Position numbers and translations under genes: made by a program. Shown here in pieces: positions 16,576-23,829 of a stretch of DNA of 64,000 nt (positions within the stretch are counted from its first letter, which is position 1; each line of letters starts with the position of its first letter). Where the stretch lies: positions 124,001-188,000 of the forward strand of contig NZ_MUNY01000078.1 of the NCBI RefSeq assembly GCF_002002735.1, in the 5' to 3' direction. The stretch comes from Algoriphagus sp. A40. GTDB lineage: Bacteria > Bacteroidota > Bacteroidia > Cytophagales > Cyclobacteriaceae. The notes under the pieces are model-generated. The model searched no databases. It had not been told where the DNA came from and was given only the letters and a program-made list of their open reading frames with translations.

Positions 16576-16916
16576 GTTTCCGGGTCAAATTATAGTTCTC
16601 CCAGAATCGCTTCAGGGAATTTGCCTCAAACCATCAACATACCCCTATTTTTTAGGACACGTGCGAGATTGCGGATACACATAAAATATTTCATGGTTAA
16701 AGGAATAAATAAATTGTTGCATGTTCAAATAAAGGATAAGGCAGCCTCAGATGTTTAAAAAAATAAGCGATCGGTTTTGATCTGAATTGCTGATCAATTT
16801 GCCTGTTTAGCGGATAAAACTGAAAAAAGGAGCTAAAACCGGTTTGTCCGCCCAACTATCCCATCAACCTGTTAAACAAATAATGGAGGGGTGGGTGGAA
16901 TAAAAGAATAATTTCT
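16576..16916. other. Non-coding stretch between atpC and rpsU
   Basis: This gap (426 bp from atpC to rpsU) holds the atpC terminator, the rpsU promoter box and, near 16810-16851, an imperfect hairpin with GCGGATAAAAC pairing to GGTTTGTCCGC. A short frame at 16564-16758 has no protein-like composition and begins in the terminator. No tRNA or known riboswitch was seen. A small RNA or rpsU leader control is possible but unsupported. Confidence 0.5.
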
Positions 16917-16924
16917 TACTTTTG
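16917..16924 (+). promoter_or_regulatory. -7 promoter box (TACTTTTG) for rpsU
   Basis: Matches TAnnTTTG and lies 24 nt before the rpsU ATG. No clear -33 TTTG is visible. Confidence 0.55.
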
Positions 16925-16948
16925 CAGCCACGAAAGGGGGTGTATACT

Positions 16949-17143
16949 ATGATCATTGTAAACGTAAAAGAGAACGAATCCATCGAAAAAGCGCTGAAGC
17001 GCTTCAAAAAGAAGTTTGACAAAACCGGTGCGGTTCGTGAACTCAGAGCCCGTCAGGCTTTCACGAAGCCTTCTATCGTAAGAAGAGCACAGGTCATCAA
17101 AGCTGCTTACAAGCAACAACTTCGCAACGAAGAAATGAAGTAA
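16949..17143 (+). CDS. rpsU: 30S ribosomal protein S21
   Basis: A 64-residue basic protein, MIIVNVKENESIEKALKRFK, with the S21 signature and the FTKPSIVRRAQVIKAAY C-terminal helix. It binds the small subunit near the anti-Shine-Dalgarno end of 16S rRNA. The ATG at 16949 follows an unusual GGGGG purine run (AAAGGGGG, 16934-16941), one of the few Shine-Dalgarno-like sites in the window; an in-frame start at 16922 would overlap the promoter. A strong terminator follows, then a Xer-type recombinase gene, an order found in many Bacteroidota. Confidence 0.96.
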   Translation: MIIVNVKENESIEKALKRFKKKFDKTGAVRELRARQAFTKPSIVRRAQVIKAAYKQQLRNEEMK

Positions 17144-17165
17144 TCGGATTTGATTCCAAATACAG

Positions 17166-17200
17166 ACGCACTTGCCCCTCAGGCAAGTGCGTTTTTGTTT
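17166..17200 (+). terminator. Rho-independent terminator after rpsU
   Basis: ACGCACTTGCC (17166-17176) and GGCAAGTGCGT (17182-17192) form an 11-bp perfect stem with a 5-nt loop, followed by TTTTGTTT. Confidence 0.95.
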
Positions 17201-17255
17201 TATACGGTGACAATAGTCAGCTTGCACATTCCGATTTTCTGTTAACTTTTGGGTA

Positions 17256-18140
17256 ATGATTGACTCATTCATCAATTACCTCGAGTACGAAAAGCGTAGT
17301 AGCCCTCACACAGTGCTGGCTTATCGAAAAGATTTGGAGCAGGTGGCGGAGTTTGTGGAGCTTTCTTTTGAACTCAAAGAGCTGAGTCTATGCACCCACT
17401 CAGAATTGCGAGCTTGGGTGATCGAGCTTGTGGAGCAGGGGCTAAGCACCACTTCAGTCAATCGGAAAATTGCCACGCTGAGGTCGTTTTTCAAATTCCT
17501 TCTCCGGTCCCGAATGATTTCCCAAGACCCGACTTACAAGTTAAAATCCCTTAAAAACCCTAAAAAACTTCCGGAGTTTTTACAAGAAACGACCATTGAG
17601 TCCGTATTAGAAGAAAGCGTCTATGAGCCAAGCTTTGAAGGCCAGCGGGACAGGATGGTGATGGAGTTTTTGTACCTCACCGGTGTCCGGCTTTCGGAAC
17701 TGACTGCACTCAAATGGAAAGACTTGAATCTGATTGAAGACCAGGTGAAAGTTTTGGGAAAACGCAAAAAAGAAAGAATAATTCCCTTTACAAAAATGCT
17801 TAAACAGAATATCATTTTGTATAAGAAAGAATTTGAAGAAAGGTTTTCAAAAATTGAGGGGAATGAGTACTTTATTGTGAGCAATCGGGGCGAACAAAGC
17901 TACCCTATGATGATTTATCGGATAGTCAGACATTATTTGGACCTTTTTGCGCAAAATACGCGCCGCAGTCCCCATTTGCTCAGGCATACTTTTGCCACTC
18001 ACCTGCTCAATAAAGGAGCCGATCTCAATGCTGTCAAAGACCTGTTGGGCCATTCAAGTCTGGCCGCTACGCAGGTCTACACTCACAATTCAATGGAAAA
18101 ACTGAAGGCTGTGTTCGAACAGGCACATCCTAAAGCGTAA
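17256..18140 (+). CDS. Tyrosine recombinase of the XerC/XerD type
   Basis: This 294-residue site-specific recombinase has a SAM-like N-terminal core-binding domain (1-100) and a catalytic domain with the complete set Arg145 (LTGVRLSEL), Lys around 169 (VLGKRKKERIIP), His240 and Arg243 (HLLRHTFATHLL), His266 (LGHSSLAATQ) and the nucleophile Tyr275 (VYTH). Such enzymes resolve chromosome dimers at dif with FtsK, whose gene begins at the left end of this window, but which Xer role this copy has cannot be told. It lies between rpsU and hpf, a conserved position in Bacteroidota. No attachment-site repeats were seen next to it, so it is not judged to be an element integrase. Confidence 0.92.
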   Translation: MIDSFINYLEYEKRSSPHTVLAYRKDLEQVAEFVELSFELKELSLCTHSELRAWVIELVEQGLSTTSVNRKIATLRSFFKFLLRSRMISQDPTYKLKSLKNPKKLPEFLQETTIESVLEESVYEPSFEGQRDRMVMEFLYLTGVRLSELTALKWKDLNLIEDQVKVLGKRKKERIIPFTKMLKQNIILYKKEFEERFSKIEGNEYFIVSNRGEQSYPMMIYRIVRHYLDLFAQNTRRSPHLLRHTFATHLLNKGADLNAVKDLLGHSSLAATQVYTHNSMEKLKAVFEQAHPKA

Positions 18141-18177
18141 ATAAATCAATTGTTCAACCACTTAAATGCAAATCGTT

Positions 18178-18483
18178 ATGAAACTGCAGATGCACTCCAT
18201 CCACTTTGACGCGGATAGCAAATTGATCGACTTTATTCAGAAAAAGGCGGACAAACTGGACACCTACTTTGATCGAATCATTGATGGGGAGGTTTTTATG
18301 AGACTGGATAAAAATGAGAAGAATGAAAATAAAATAGTCGAAATCAAGCTGAATGTGCCCGGAAAGCAGTTTTTTGCCAAGCACCAAGACGACTCTTTTG
18401 AAGCAGCTGCAGATGAGGCAATAGAAGGTTTGAGAAGGCAAATCAAAAAGTACAAGGAGAAAGTGGTCCTGGTCAAACAGTGA
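18178..18483 (+). CDS. hpf: Ribosome hibernation-promoting factor, short form
   Basis: A 101-residue HPF/YfiA-type protein starting MKLQMHSIHFDADSKLIDFI. It has the beta-alpha-beta-beta-beta-alpha layout with FFAKHQDDSFEAAADEAIEG leading into the last helix (RRQIKKYKEKVV). It binds the decoding centre of 30S subunits and silences or dimerises ribosomes in stationary phase. It lacks the long C-terminal dimerisation domain of firmicute HPF. The ATG at 18178 is preferred to one at 18166. It follows the recombinase gene by 37 nt and is closed by a strong terminator. Confidence 0.93.
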   Translation: MKLQMHSIHFDADSKLIDFIQKKADKLDTYFDRIIDGEVFMRLDKNEKNENKIVEIKLNVPGKQFFAKHQDDSFEAAADEAIEGLRRQIKKYKEKVVLVKQ

Positions 18484-18504
18484 TCTTGACAAATAAATAG
18501 GTTT

Positions 18505-18535
18505 AAACCCCCGGTTTCCCGGGGGTTTTTTATTT
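18505..18535 (+). terminator. Rho-independent terminator after hpf
   Basis: AAACCCCCGG and CCGGGGGTTT form a 10-bp stem with a 4-nt loop and a T tract. The T tract runs into the TATTTTTG promoter box of the next gene. Confidence 0.93.
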
Positions 18536-18538
18536 TTG
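18531..18538 (+). promoter_or_regulatory. -7 promoter box (TATTTTTG) for the GT39 gene
   Basis: Matches TAnnTTTG, ends 11 nt before the ATG at 18550 and overlaps the end of the hpf terminator. A -33 element is not clear. Confidence 0.45.
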
Positions 18539-18549
18539 CCCTTTGTCAA

Positions 18550-20058
18550 ATGGAAACAGAGCCTAACTATCACTTGCGCTTTTGGGTAATCACGATTGCC
18601 CTTGCCGCCGTCAAGATCATTTTCACCCTTCGTCCGGAGATTGACCTGTTTACTGAGGAGGCGCAATATTGGCTTTGGTCACAGAATATGGCTTGGCATT
18701 ATTACTCCAAGCCGCCCTTGGTCGCAGTCCTGAATTACCTCAGTACCGGAATTCTCGGAAATACGGAACTCGGTGTCCGGATTAATGCGATTGTCTGTGG
18801 TGTTGGGATTTCTTGGGTGACCTACCTGTTCGCCAGCTACCTCTCCGGTCCCAAAGCTGGATTTTGGTCCGCATTGGTGGTTCAGGCCATGCCGGTTTGG
18901 TGGCTTGCCTCGACTTTTCACATGACCGATTCCTCGCTCACTTTTTTTTGGACTTTGGGTGTTTATCTGGCTTATAGGGGAATTCGGGAAGGAAAAACGA
19001 CTTGGTGGATTTGGGCCGGGATCGCTACAGCTTTAGGCTTGATGGCAAAAGTAGTTATGCTTCTGATCATGCCTACAGTTCTGATTTTTCTGGTTTACAC
19101 CAAAGCTTTTAGACCTCATCGAAAGAATTTTGTCCTTTTTGTCTTGATAAGTTTGCTTGGGTTTGTGCCGGCTTTGATTTGGAACTGGGAGAACAACTTT
19201 GATACTTTTAAGCATTTGGCTACACTGGGAGGTGCAGGAGGAGCGGAGTCCAAGTCCTTGGATTTTGGCAATTCTGTGAAATGGTTTTTGGAGTATTTTT
19301 CCGGTCAGCTGGCGATCGTGTCGGTATTCTTGTTACCGGTATGGTGGCTTTGTTTTAGGGATGTGATGAAATCAAGAGAAAAGGCTTCGGTTTTCCTGCT
19401 CTTGCCTGGGGTTTTGACATTTTTGGCGTTTGCGGCACTCAGTTTTATCAAACGCACAGAAGTCAACTGGCCAATATTTGCCTACACGGGTTTTGCGGTC
19501 GTGCTTGGGAGTTGGATCGTACAACAATCCAAGTTTTGGAGGCGATTCACCATGGTAGGGATCGCGTTGAGTATCCTTATTCCGGTACTTTTCCTCCTTC
19601 CCGATTTTACAGGGCTCAAGTCCATTGGACCAGTTGTGAAAGGGGAGCAAAAGGCGCTGAGCAGGCTTAGCGGACATGATGCGCTGGCGCAAAGGCTAGA
19701 CTTTTTGAAGGATAGTCTGGCTTTGGACAATGAGTTTTACTTCTCGGACTCTTATCATATGGCTTCAGAGCTTTCATTTTATCTGGATGATAATCCTCAA
19801 AGCTTTGTGATGAATATGGGGTCCCGGAAGAACCAATTTGACCTCTGGCCGGATATGTCCCAGTTTTTGAATACGGCTAAAACAGGAGTTTTTGTAAGTA
19901 TGAACCACCAGACAATGGACAACCGGGCAGGGTTTGAGACTTTGATCTATGAGGAAATTTTTATTCCAAATTATAAAGAGATTCCCATCCGAAAGGTGAA
20001 AATCCAGATTTGGAAAAACCTTAAATCCTATCAGCCTTTTGTTCCGGACTCCTATTGA
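18550..20058 (+). CDS. GT39-type membrane glycosyltransferase (ArnT/PMT-like)
   Basis: A 502-residue polytopic membrane protein with about ten hydrophobic helices. The first periplasmic loop, EAQYWLWSQNMAWHYYSKPP (about 37-56), is the conserved motif of GT39 enzymes, where an acidic residue binds the metal and the YYSKPP segment follows. These enzymes transfer a sugar from polyprenyl phosphate to lipid A, protein or another envelope acceptor on the outer face of the inner membrane. The C-terminal third is soluble. The GT2 gene that probably makes its polyprenyl-phosphate sugar is next, 81 bp downstream. Acceptor and sugar are unknown. Confidence 0.87.
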   Translation: METEPNYHLRFWVITIALAAVKIIFTLRPEIDLFTEEAQYWLWSQNMAWHYYSKPPLVAVLNYLSTGILGNTELGVRINAIVCGVGISWVTYLFASYLSGPKAGFWSALVVQAMPVWWLASTFHMTDSSLTFFWTLGVYLAYRGIREGKTTWWIWAGIATALGLMAKVVMLLIMPTVLIFLVYTKAFRPHRKNFVLFVLISLLGFVPALIWNWENNFDTFKHLATLGGAGGAESKSLDFGNSVKWFLEYFSGQLAIVSVFLLPVWWLCFRDVMKSREKASVFLLLPGVLTFLAFAALSFIKRTEVNWPIFAYTGFAVVLGSWIVQQSKFWRRFTMVGIALSILIPVLFLLPDFTGLKSIGPVVKGEQKALSRLSGHDALAQRLDFLKDSLALDNEFYFSDSYHMASELSFYLDDNPQSFVMNMGSRKNQFDLWPDMSQFLNTAKTGVFVSMNHQTMDNRAGFETLIYEEIFIPNYKEIPIRKVKIQIWKNLKSYQPFVPDSY

Positions 20059-20092
20059 TAGATGTCGATTGCCGGGCTTTGAAGGATGGTTT

Positions 20093-20124
20093 TTTGTCCC
20101 CCAAGGTAAAATCAGCTATTTTTG
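20093..20124 (+). promoter_or_regulatory. Bacteroidota-type promoter TTTG-N20-TATTTTTG
   Basis: TTTG at 20093-20096 and TATTTTTG at 20117-20124 match both consensus elements of the phylum's housekeeping sigma factor with 20-bp spacing; the GT2 gene starts 15 nt downstream. Confidence 0.75.
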
Positions 20125-20139
20125 ACCAAATTTCAGTAA

Positions 20140-21138
20140 ATGACCAAGCCGCTAATTTCAGTTGTCATCACCGTTTACAACGAGGAAGACAACATCAAAC
20201 CACTTTTGGAAGCCACCTATTCGGCCTTGTCTGAGGTCGACTATGAAGTGATTCTGATCGAAGATGGTTCCACGGACAGGACAGTAGCAGAAGTCAAAAA
20301 GTACGCAAATGAACGCACCAAGCTGATAATTTTCAATCGAAATTTCGGGCAGACTACCGCACTGGCAGCAGGTATCGATATGGCTTCCGGTGAATACATA
20401 GCCACAATGGACGGTGACTTGCAAAATGATCCGACTGACATTCCTGCCATGCTTCAAAAGGCAATCGATGAGGAATGGGATGTGGTGGCTGGCCGACGTG
20501 CTGACAGGAAGGATGGTTTCGTGCTCCGTAAAATCCCCTCGAAGATTGCCAATTGGGTGATCCGAAATACGACTAAAGTGTACCTTAAAGATTATGGATG
20601 TACACTTCGGGTCTATAAAGCTGAAATAGCCCAGAATATGGGTTTGTATGGGGAATTGCACCGCTTCATTCCTGTTTTGGCAAAGCAACAGGGTGCAAAA
20701 ATGACTGAGGTGGATGTAAAGCATCATCCCAGAATCCACGGAGAGTCAAAATACGGGTTGAGTCGGACCTTCAAAGTGATGGCCGATTTGATCTTAATGC
20801 TGTTTTTCCAAAAGTATTTCCAGCGTCCGATTCACCTCTTTGGAGGCTTGGGCTTGATGGCTTTTGTACTCGGTGTAATTATCAATTTCTACCTTTTGAT
20901 TGTCAAAATCATGGGAGAGGACATCTGGGGCCGACCTATCATGATTGTTGGATTTATTTTGGTCTTGGGAGGAATCCAATTGATCACCACTGGTATCATC
21001 GCTGAGATCATTGTCCGGACCTATTTTGAATCCCAGAATAAAAAGACGTATTCGGTCAAGTCGATTTTTGTAGGAAGCGCCACAAAGCCTGATTTAATTC
21101 AAGAATCTGACCCTATCAAGGTAAGTAGTGAAAAGTAA
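20140..21138 (+). CDS. GT2 glycosyltransferase, polyprenyl-phosphate sugar synthase type
   Basis: The 332-residue protein has a cytoplasmic GT-A domain with ISVVITVYNEEDNI (6-19), ILIEDGSTDRT (38-48) and the metal-binding DGDLQND (91-97), followed by HHPRIHGESKYGLSRTFKV, typical of dolichyl/undecaprenyl-phosphate mannose- or glucose-type synthases (DPM1, GtrB, ArnC). Two C-terminal transmembrane helices (about 228-250 and 260-286) anchor it. It would charge polyprenyl phosphate with a sugar on the cytoplasmic side for use by the GT39 enzyme encoded upstream. It has a strong promoter of its own at 20093-20124. Confidence 0.9.
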   Translation: MTKPLISVVITVYNEEDNIKPLLEATYSALSEVDYEVILIEDGSTDRTVAEVKKYANERTKLIIFNRNFGQTTALAAGIDMASGEYIATMDGDLQNDPTDIPAMLQKAIDEEWDVVAGRRADRKDGFVLRKIPSKIANWVIRNTTKVYLKDYGCTLRVYKAEIAQNMGLYGELHRFIPVLAKQQGAKMTEVDVKHHPRIHGESKYGLSRTFKVMADLILMLFFQKYFQRPIHLFGGLGLMAFVLGVIINFYLLIVKIMGEDIWGRPIMIVGFILVLGGIQLITTGIIAEIIVRTYFESQNKKTYSVKSIFVGSATKPDLIQESDPIKVSSEK

Positions 21139-21163
21139 GCAGTGAAGTGAAAATCTACTGTTA

Positions 21164-21229
21164 TGCTGCTTCTCCAGAAGCAGCAATCAAATAGAACTCC
21201 CGGTTGTGCTGCTTTTCCAGGAGCAGCGC
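21164..21229. repeat. Two tandem related palindromes (TGCTGCTT...AAGCAGCA)
   Basis: TGCTGCTTCT at 21164-21173 pairs with GAAGCAGCA (to 21185). A second copy, TGCTGCTTTTCC with GGAGCAGC, occupies 21207-21228. The two units are spaced about 43 bp start to start, between the GT2 gene and the flippase-like gene. They resemble REP-like elements. Confidence 0.7.
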
Positions 21230-21278
21230 CAAGAACCCTTAACGCTTAACAATTAACACTTAACTCTTTCCAACTCTC

Positions 21279-22151
21279 TTGTCCCGATTCAAAAACCAGC
21301 TCAAAACAGCCCTGAAGCTTTTGCTGACAGGCTTGGCCTTGTATCTGGTTTTTCGGAAAATCGACACCACCCAACTTCTCCAACTCACAAAATCTATTCA
21401 TTGGCTTTGGTTGATTCCGGCCATTCTTTTATTTGTGGGGAGCAAAGTTTTTACTGCTTTTCGCCTCAATCTTTATTTTAAGAATATTGGGCTTAACCTT
21501 TCAGAAAGTCAAAACTGGAGACTTTACCTGATCGGTATGTTTTACAATCTTTTCCTTCCCGGAGGGATCGGCGGTGATGGCTACAAAGTTTATTTGCTGA
21601 ACAAGGAATTTAAAACTCCAGTGAAAAAATTGATCCAATCGGCCTTATTAGACCGATTGGGAGGTTTGGTTGCGATCGTTTTCCTGCTTTTTGGCTTGTT
21701 TTTGATCGTAGACATTCAGTTAGATTTTCTAGAGAGTCAGTTGTGGAACGGATTGATGATTGCCGGTTTGGTGGTGACTATTCCTGCTTTTTGGCTTGCG
21801 CAAAAGTTGTTTTTCAAAGACTTCCTGCCCTCCTTTTGGCCGGCAAACGTTTGGTCTTTTGCCGGACAGATCGCTCAGCTGATTTGTGCCTGGTTTATCC
21901 TGATGGCTCTGGGAATCGATGAAAATATCCTCGCCTATCAGTTGGTCTTCCTGCTTTCCTCCATTGTGGCAGTTCTTCCGCTGACGATAGGAGGAGTCGG
22001 AGCGCGGGAATTGGTTTTTGTCTACGCCCATGCTTATGCGGGGATCGAGGAGACTGCTGCGGTGGCTTTCAGTCTACTGTTTTTCCTGATTTCTGCGGCG
22101 GTTTCTTTGGTCGGAGCCTTTGTAAAAGCTGATTTGGCTGGAAAATCATAA
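21279..22151 (+). CDS. Flippase-like integral membrane protein (LPG synthase TM / UPF0104 family)
   Basis: A 290-residue protein with about eight transmembrane helices. The segment LFLPGGIGGDGYKVYLL, the LDRLGGLVAIV helix start and the late TIGGVGARELVFV motif are the signature of the lysylphosphatidylglycerol-synthase transmembrane family (UPF0104), which includes putative lipid flippases. It begins at a TTG at 21279; no ATG fits. It follows the GT2 gene by 140 bp of repeat-rich sequence. With the GT39 and GT2 genes it plausibly forms a lipid-linked glycan export and transfer set, which is inference from context. Confidence 0.85.
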   Translation: MSRFKNQLKTALKLLLTGLALYLVFRKIDTTQLLQLTKSIHWLWLIPAILLFVGSKVFTAFRLNLYFKNIGLNLSESQNWRLYLIGMFYNLFLPGGIGGDGYKVYLLNKEFKTPVKKLIQSALLDRLGGLVAIVFLLFGLFLIVDIQLDFLESQLWNGLMIAGLVVTIPAFWLAQKLFFKDFLPSFWPANVWSFAGQIAQLICAWFILMALGIDENILAYQLVFLLSSIVAVLPLTIGGVGARELVFVYAHAYAGIEETAAVAFSLLFFLISAAVSLVGAFVKADLAGKS

Positions 22152-22252
22152 ACATAAGATTTTCTGATTTTTACTATTCTTTCAACCTTGCAGATTTAAA
22201 TTCGGATTTTAATTCTGCAAGGATCAAGGCTGGTCTAAATTTTTTAAATCTC

Positions 22253-22260
22253 TACCTTTG
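22253..22260 (+). promoter_or_regulatory. -7 promoter box (TACCTTTG) for pyrF
   Basis: Matches TAnnTTTG, 17 nt before the pyrF ATG. No clear TTTG -33. Confidence 0.5.
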
Positions 22261-22277
22261 TCCAAATCCTAAAATCC

Positions 22278-23093
22278 ATGAACCGAGCCGAGCTTTTCGC
22301 CCAAATCCAACAAAAATCATCCTTTCTCTGCGTTGGCCTTGATCCGGATTTGGAGAAGATTCCTGCTCATTTACTTTCTGAACCTGATCCGATTTTCTCC
22401 TTTTGCAAGGCCATTATCGAAGAGACGGCAGACTTTGCAGTAGCCTACAAACCCAATATTGCGTTTTTCGAGGCCTTGGGAGCAAAAGGTTGGGAGACAC
22501 TGGCCAAAGTAGCCGAGCTCATTCCAAAAGATATTTTCACCATCGCTGATGCCAAGCGCGGGGATATCGGAAATACATCCAAGCTCTACGCAAAGGCATT
22601 TTTTGAGTCCATGAATTTCGACTCGATTACGGTTGCTCCATACATGGGAAAGGATTCGGTGACGCCGTTTTTGGAATTTGAAAACAAGTGGGTGATCCTC
22701 TTGGCTTTGACTTCGAATGTGGGCTCCTTGGATTTTCAGCTGATTAAAGGTGAAGACGGCAAGCCTCTTTATCAATCCGTGCTGGAAAAAAGTCAGGAAT
22801 GGGGCAGTCCTGAAAACCTGATGTATGTGGTCGGCGCTACCCGAGGCGAATTGATTGGGGAAGTAAGAAAGGTAGTTCCCGAAAACTTCTTTTTGGTTCC
22901 AGGAGTAGGAGCTCAAGGCGGGAGTCTTGCAGATGTCGCTAAGTTCGGAATGAATTCCACCTGCGGACTTTTGGTCAATTCCAGCCGGGGGATTATTTAT
23001 GCTTCCGGGGAAAGAGACTTTGCGAAGGTGGCCAGAAAGGAAGCCGAAAAATTGCAGGCAGAGATGAAGGGATTACTAGAGATGTATCTTTGA
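22278..23093 (+). CDS. pyrF: Orotidine-5'-phosphate decarboxylase, type 2
   Basis: PyrF decarboxylates OMP to UMP, the last step of UMP synthesis. The 271-residue protein has LCVGLDPDLEKIP (18-30), YKPNIAFFEALG (57-68) and the catalytic motif IADAKRGDIGNTS (89-101) with Lys93 and Asp96. The length (about 270 rather than 230) and FLVPGVGAQGGSL near the C-terminus mark the longer type 2 form. It stands alone; a YefM-YoeB module lies just downstream in the opposite direction. Confidence 0.96.
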   Translation: MNRAELFAQIQQKSSFLCVGLDPDLEKIPAHLLSEPDPIFSFCKAIIEETADFAVAYKPNIAFFEALGAKGWETLAKVAELIPKDIFTIADAKRGDIGNTSKLYAKAFFESMNFDSITVAPYMGKDSVTPFLEFENKWVILLALTSNVGSLDFQLIKGEDGKPLYQSVLEKSQEWGSPENLMYVVGATRGELIGEVRKVVPENFFLVPGVGAQGGSLADVAKFGMNSTCGLLVNSSRGIIYASGERDFAKVARKEAEKLQAEMKGLLEMYL

Positions 23094-23115
23094 TTTTGAT
23101 TACAATGAATTTAGG

Positions 23116-23388
23116 TCATTTGTAATGCCCAATCACTGAAATTACTGTAACCGTTACAATTCTTTGATCAACAGAATATACAATTCGATGCTCTCTGTTC
23201 AATCTTCTTGACCAAAGGCCTGTCAGGTCATGCTTCAATTGTTCAGGTTGGCCTGTCCCAATAAATGGATGGTCACATAATTCAAAAAGAAGAACTTTCA
23301 ATTTCTTTAGCAAAGGCGTATTCCCTGATTTTTTAAGTCTTTCTATTCCATCTAGGGCCTTTTGAGTGAAAGCTAACTCATAACTCAT
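23116..23388 (-). CDS. Txe/YoeB family toxin
   Basis: A 90-residue mRNA interferase of the RelE fold. Visible family motifs are MSYELAFTQKALDGIERLKK, IGTGQPEQLKHDLTGLWSRR and RLNREHRIVYSV, and it ends with VIGHYK, the His-Tyr pair that aids ribosome-dependent RNA cleavage in YoeB. The gene starts within the antitoxin stop (overlap of 4 nt). It converges with pyrF, 22 nt away. It looks intact. Confidence 0.93.
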   Translation of the reverse strand: MSYELAFTQKALDGIERLKKSGNTPLLKKLKVLLFELCDHPFIGTGQPEQLKHDLTGLWSRRLNREHRIVYSVDQRIVTVTVISVIGHYK

Positions 23389-23636
23389 ACGCCTAGAAGT
23401 TGATCCAAGTCGGTTTTCTTCACTTTGGTTACTTTCCCAGTTTTATACTCAGCCATTCCCTCCTGTACCTCCTCAATTACTTTTGGATCCAGGAAGAATC
23501 GATCTTCCTCACTGATAGGCACTAAAACGTAGGATTTATCTTTTCCTCTTTGGACAATAACTTGTTGATTTTGATCCACTAGGTCAAAGTATTTTTTCTG
23601 ATTGTCTCGGAATTCTTTGGAACTAATTACTAGCAT
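23385..23636 (-). CDS. YefM/Phd family antitoxin
   Basis: An 83-residue antitoxin: MLVISSKEFRDNQKKYFDLV is the N-terminal Phd/YefM DNA-binding fold, followed by QQVIVQRGKDKSYVLVPISE and an acidic, flexible C-terminus that wraps the toxin. It should bind YoeB and repress the operon. The presumed operator, a TGTACC/GGTACA palindrome, lies 14 nt upstream at 23650-23666. ATGA overlap with the toxin gene ensures coupled translation. Confidence 0.92.
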   Translation of the reverse strand: MLVISSKEFRDNQKKYFDLVDQNQQVIVQRGKDKSYVLVPISEEDRFFLDPKVIEEVQEGMAEYKTGKVTKVKKTDLDQLLGV

Positions 23637-23649
23637 AATTCAAATGATT

Positions 23650-23666
23650 TGTACCTTTTTGGTACA
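23650..23666. promoter_or_regulatory. Putative YefM-YoeB operator palindrome
   Basis: TGTACC-TTTTT-GGTACA is a perfect 6-bp inverted repeat just upstream of the antitoxin start. It resembles the TGTACA core bound by YefM in enterobacteria. Confidence 0.65.
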
Positions 23667-23829
23667 TAAAAATCTTAAAAAAAGTTCGGATTCCATACAT
23701 CCGATTTGTTGGATATAAAGTAAAAAAGGAAACAGCTTATTTTCACCGAAAGGGGATCAAACCTTTTCTGGGGTTGAATTTTATTTTCTGTTTCACTAAA
23801 TTCCATAAACTTTTAGTCCTCAATTTTTT

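Noticed and set aside
16564..16758. Possible small protein frame between atpC and rpsU
   Set aside because: It begins inside the atpC terminator, has poor composition, no plausible start signal and no family motif.
16810..16851. Riboswitch or small RNA in the rpsU leader
   Set aside because: Only an imperfect hairpin was seen, with no match to a known riboswitch core and no promoter of its own.
17256..18140. Xer-type recombinase as integrase of a mobile element
   Set aside because: The gene sits in the conserved rpsU-xer-hpf position, and no att-like direct repeats, excisionase or cargo genes are near it.
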